This document shows, in pieces, positions 63,450 through 64,000 of a stretch of 64,000 bases of DNA. This DNA is from Deltaproteobacteria bacterium. Lineage in GTDB: Bacteria > Desulfobacterota > DSM-4660 > Desulfatiglandales > HGW-15. Numbering within the stretch: position 1 is the first letter of the stretch; every line of letters starts with the position of its first letter. The stretch covers positions 1-64,000 of the forward strand of contig JAFDEE010000012.1 in the NCBI GenBank assembly GCA_019310525.1. The letters run 5' to 3'. The notes below the pieces were generated by a model, which saw only the letters and a program-made list of their open reading frames with translations, had not been told where the DNA came from and made no database searches. A program made the position numbers and the translations under genes.

Positions 63450-63646
63450 GAGACCCTTGAAATAACCAGGCCGTGAGACCGGAAACGAGGGAAAGACCCC
63501 CATGCCCCTTCAGTGGATATTCAAAATACTTCAATGTATGGTGCCTCTACCGCTTTGTATCCTAAACGGAGCGGTTGAAATTTCCGTGTTCCATTCCTGG
63601 CCGGAGACTTGATCTTGAACAAAATTGAACGTTTTTCAAAGGCCTC
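63450..63646. mobile_element. Degenerate family-3 MITE-like element
   Basis: Left end GAGACCCTTGAAATAAC, right end CGTTTTTCAAAGGCCTC, with internal AATACTTCAATGTAT and TTGAACAAAATTGAACG shared with the copies at 6317 and 43007; the middle differs. Confidence 0.6.
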
Positions 63647-63652
63647 ATTGTT

Positions 63653-64000
63653 TCATAAGCCGATCGTCTTCCGATACCGCATACAGTTCTTGCCCTCGTT
63701 GTTGTGGTCCGCGAAGGTGAGTTTTTCAATGTTTCGGTAGGCCTTTTTTCGGGCATCCTCCAGAGTGGAATCGCCGGCGATCACATGGAGGACCCTTCCC
63801 CCGAAGGTCACCAGCCCCTTTTCGGGGTCTTCGTCGACCCCGGCGAAATAGACGGCGACTCCCTTTTCCAGATCCTCGAGACCCAGGATCTTGTGTCCCT
63901 TTCCATACCTGCCGGGGTAGCCCTTGTTCCATCCCCGGGAGGCCTTGGACCGACCCTCCATGGCGATCACGTCCACATAATATTGCTTGTTCCAGACCTG
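63653..64000 (-). CDS. purD: Phosphoribosylamine-glycine ligase, C-terminal part only
   Basis: The frame enters from the right edge; about 115 C-terminal residues are visible. GWNKGYPGRYGKGHKI, VTFGGRVLHVIAGDSTLEDA and the end YRKTIGL match the C-terminal domain of GARS (PurD), which makes glycinamide ribonucleotide in purine synthesis. The ATP-grasp part lies outside the window. Confidence 0.85.
   Translation of the reverse strand, partial: QVWNKQYYVDVIAMEGRSKASRGWNKGYPGRYGKGHKILGLEDLEKGVAVYFAGVDEDPEKGLVTFGGRVLHVIAGDSTLEDARKKAYRNIEKLTFADHNNEGKNCMRYRKTIGL

Overview
The window looks like a chromosomal segment of an uncultured, probably anaerobic Desulfobacterota (deltaproteobacterial) organism. 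The inference rests on gene content: an XrtA/PEP-CTERM-type exopolysaccharide (EPS) locus, many sigma-54-dependent regulators, lysine synthesis through LL-diaminopimelate aminotransferase, HslUV, and an AMACR-like enzyme beside a B12-binding radical SAM protein. No ribosomal RNA gene is present, so the placement is not proven.

Positions 1-15.5 kb hold part of the EPS locus, all on the minus strand: a partial AAA ATPase, a chain-length determinant, an outer-membrane beta-barrel, a Wza-like export protein, a sensor-less sigma-54 activator, and then a signalling cassette (sigma-54 regulator with a pseudo-receiver, FHA-GAF-PAS hybrid kinase, lone receiver, membrane coiled-coil protein with a possible RelE-like tail, PrsT-type TPR lipoprotein). 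The exosortase itself is not in the window. Positions 16-33 kb form a long minus-strand housekeeping run: tRNA-Gly and tRNA-Cys, pgsA, lytic transglycosylase, transaldolase family, folK, dapL-dapB-dapA-dapF-lysA, a small lipoprotein, argH-argG-argD-argB, and hslU-hslV-xerC.

Positions 33.5-36.1 kb (plus strand) carry an EF-G-like GTPase and mog. Next come cutA, a 1571-residue protein of unknown function with a degenerate GlnD-type HD region, and an acyl-CoA ligase lacking the usual catalytic lysine. Positions 43.6-46.7 kb are a three-gene signalling operon. Divergent from it is an AMACR-like gene followed by a B12-radical SAM-TPR gene. Positions 50-52.5 kb hold two unknown membrane proteins, two small transposon-like repeats and an AT-hook DNA-binding protein. 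Positions 52.7-58.3 kb have tRNA-Arg, an hldE-type nucleotidyltransferase, a YjbQ-family gene, an unknown gene, and rnc-radical SAM-era. The right end has an NtrC-type two-component pair, an unusual radical SAM gene, and the C-terminal part of purD.

The other striking property is repeat content. Gene borders, especially 3' ends, carry several dispersed families: G/C-rich 'TTCAAGGGG...CAAGTGA' arrays that can fold back, a linked box containing 'AACGATCGAACTAAAGTC', and at least three MITE-like elements with terminal inverted repeats. In two places a repeat supplies a stop codon, in one it encodes the protein's tail, and inverted copies flank hslUV-xerC.
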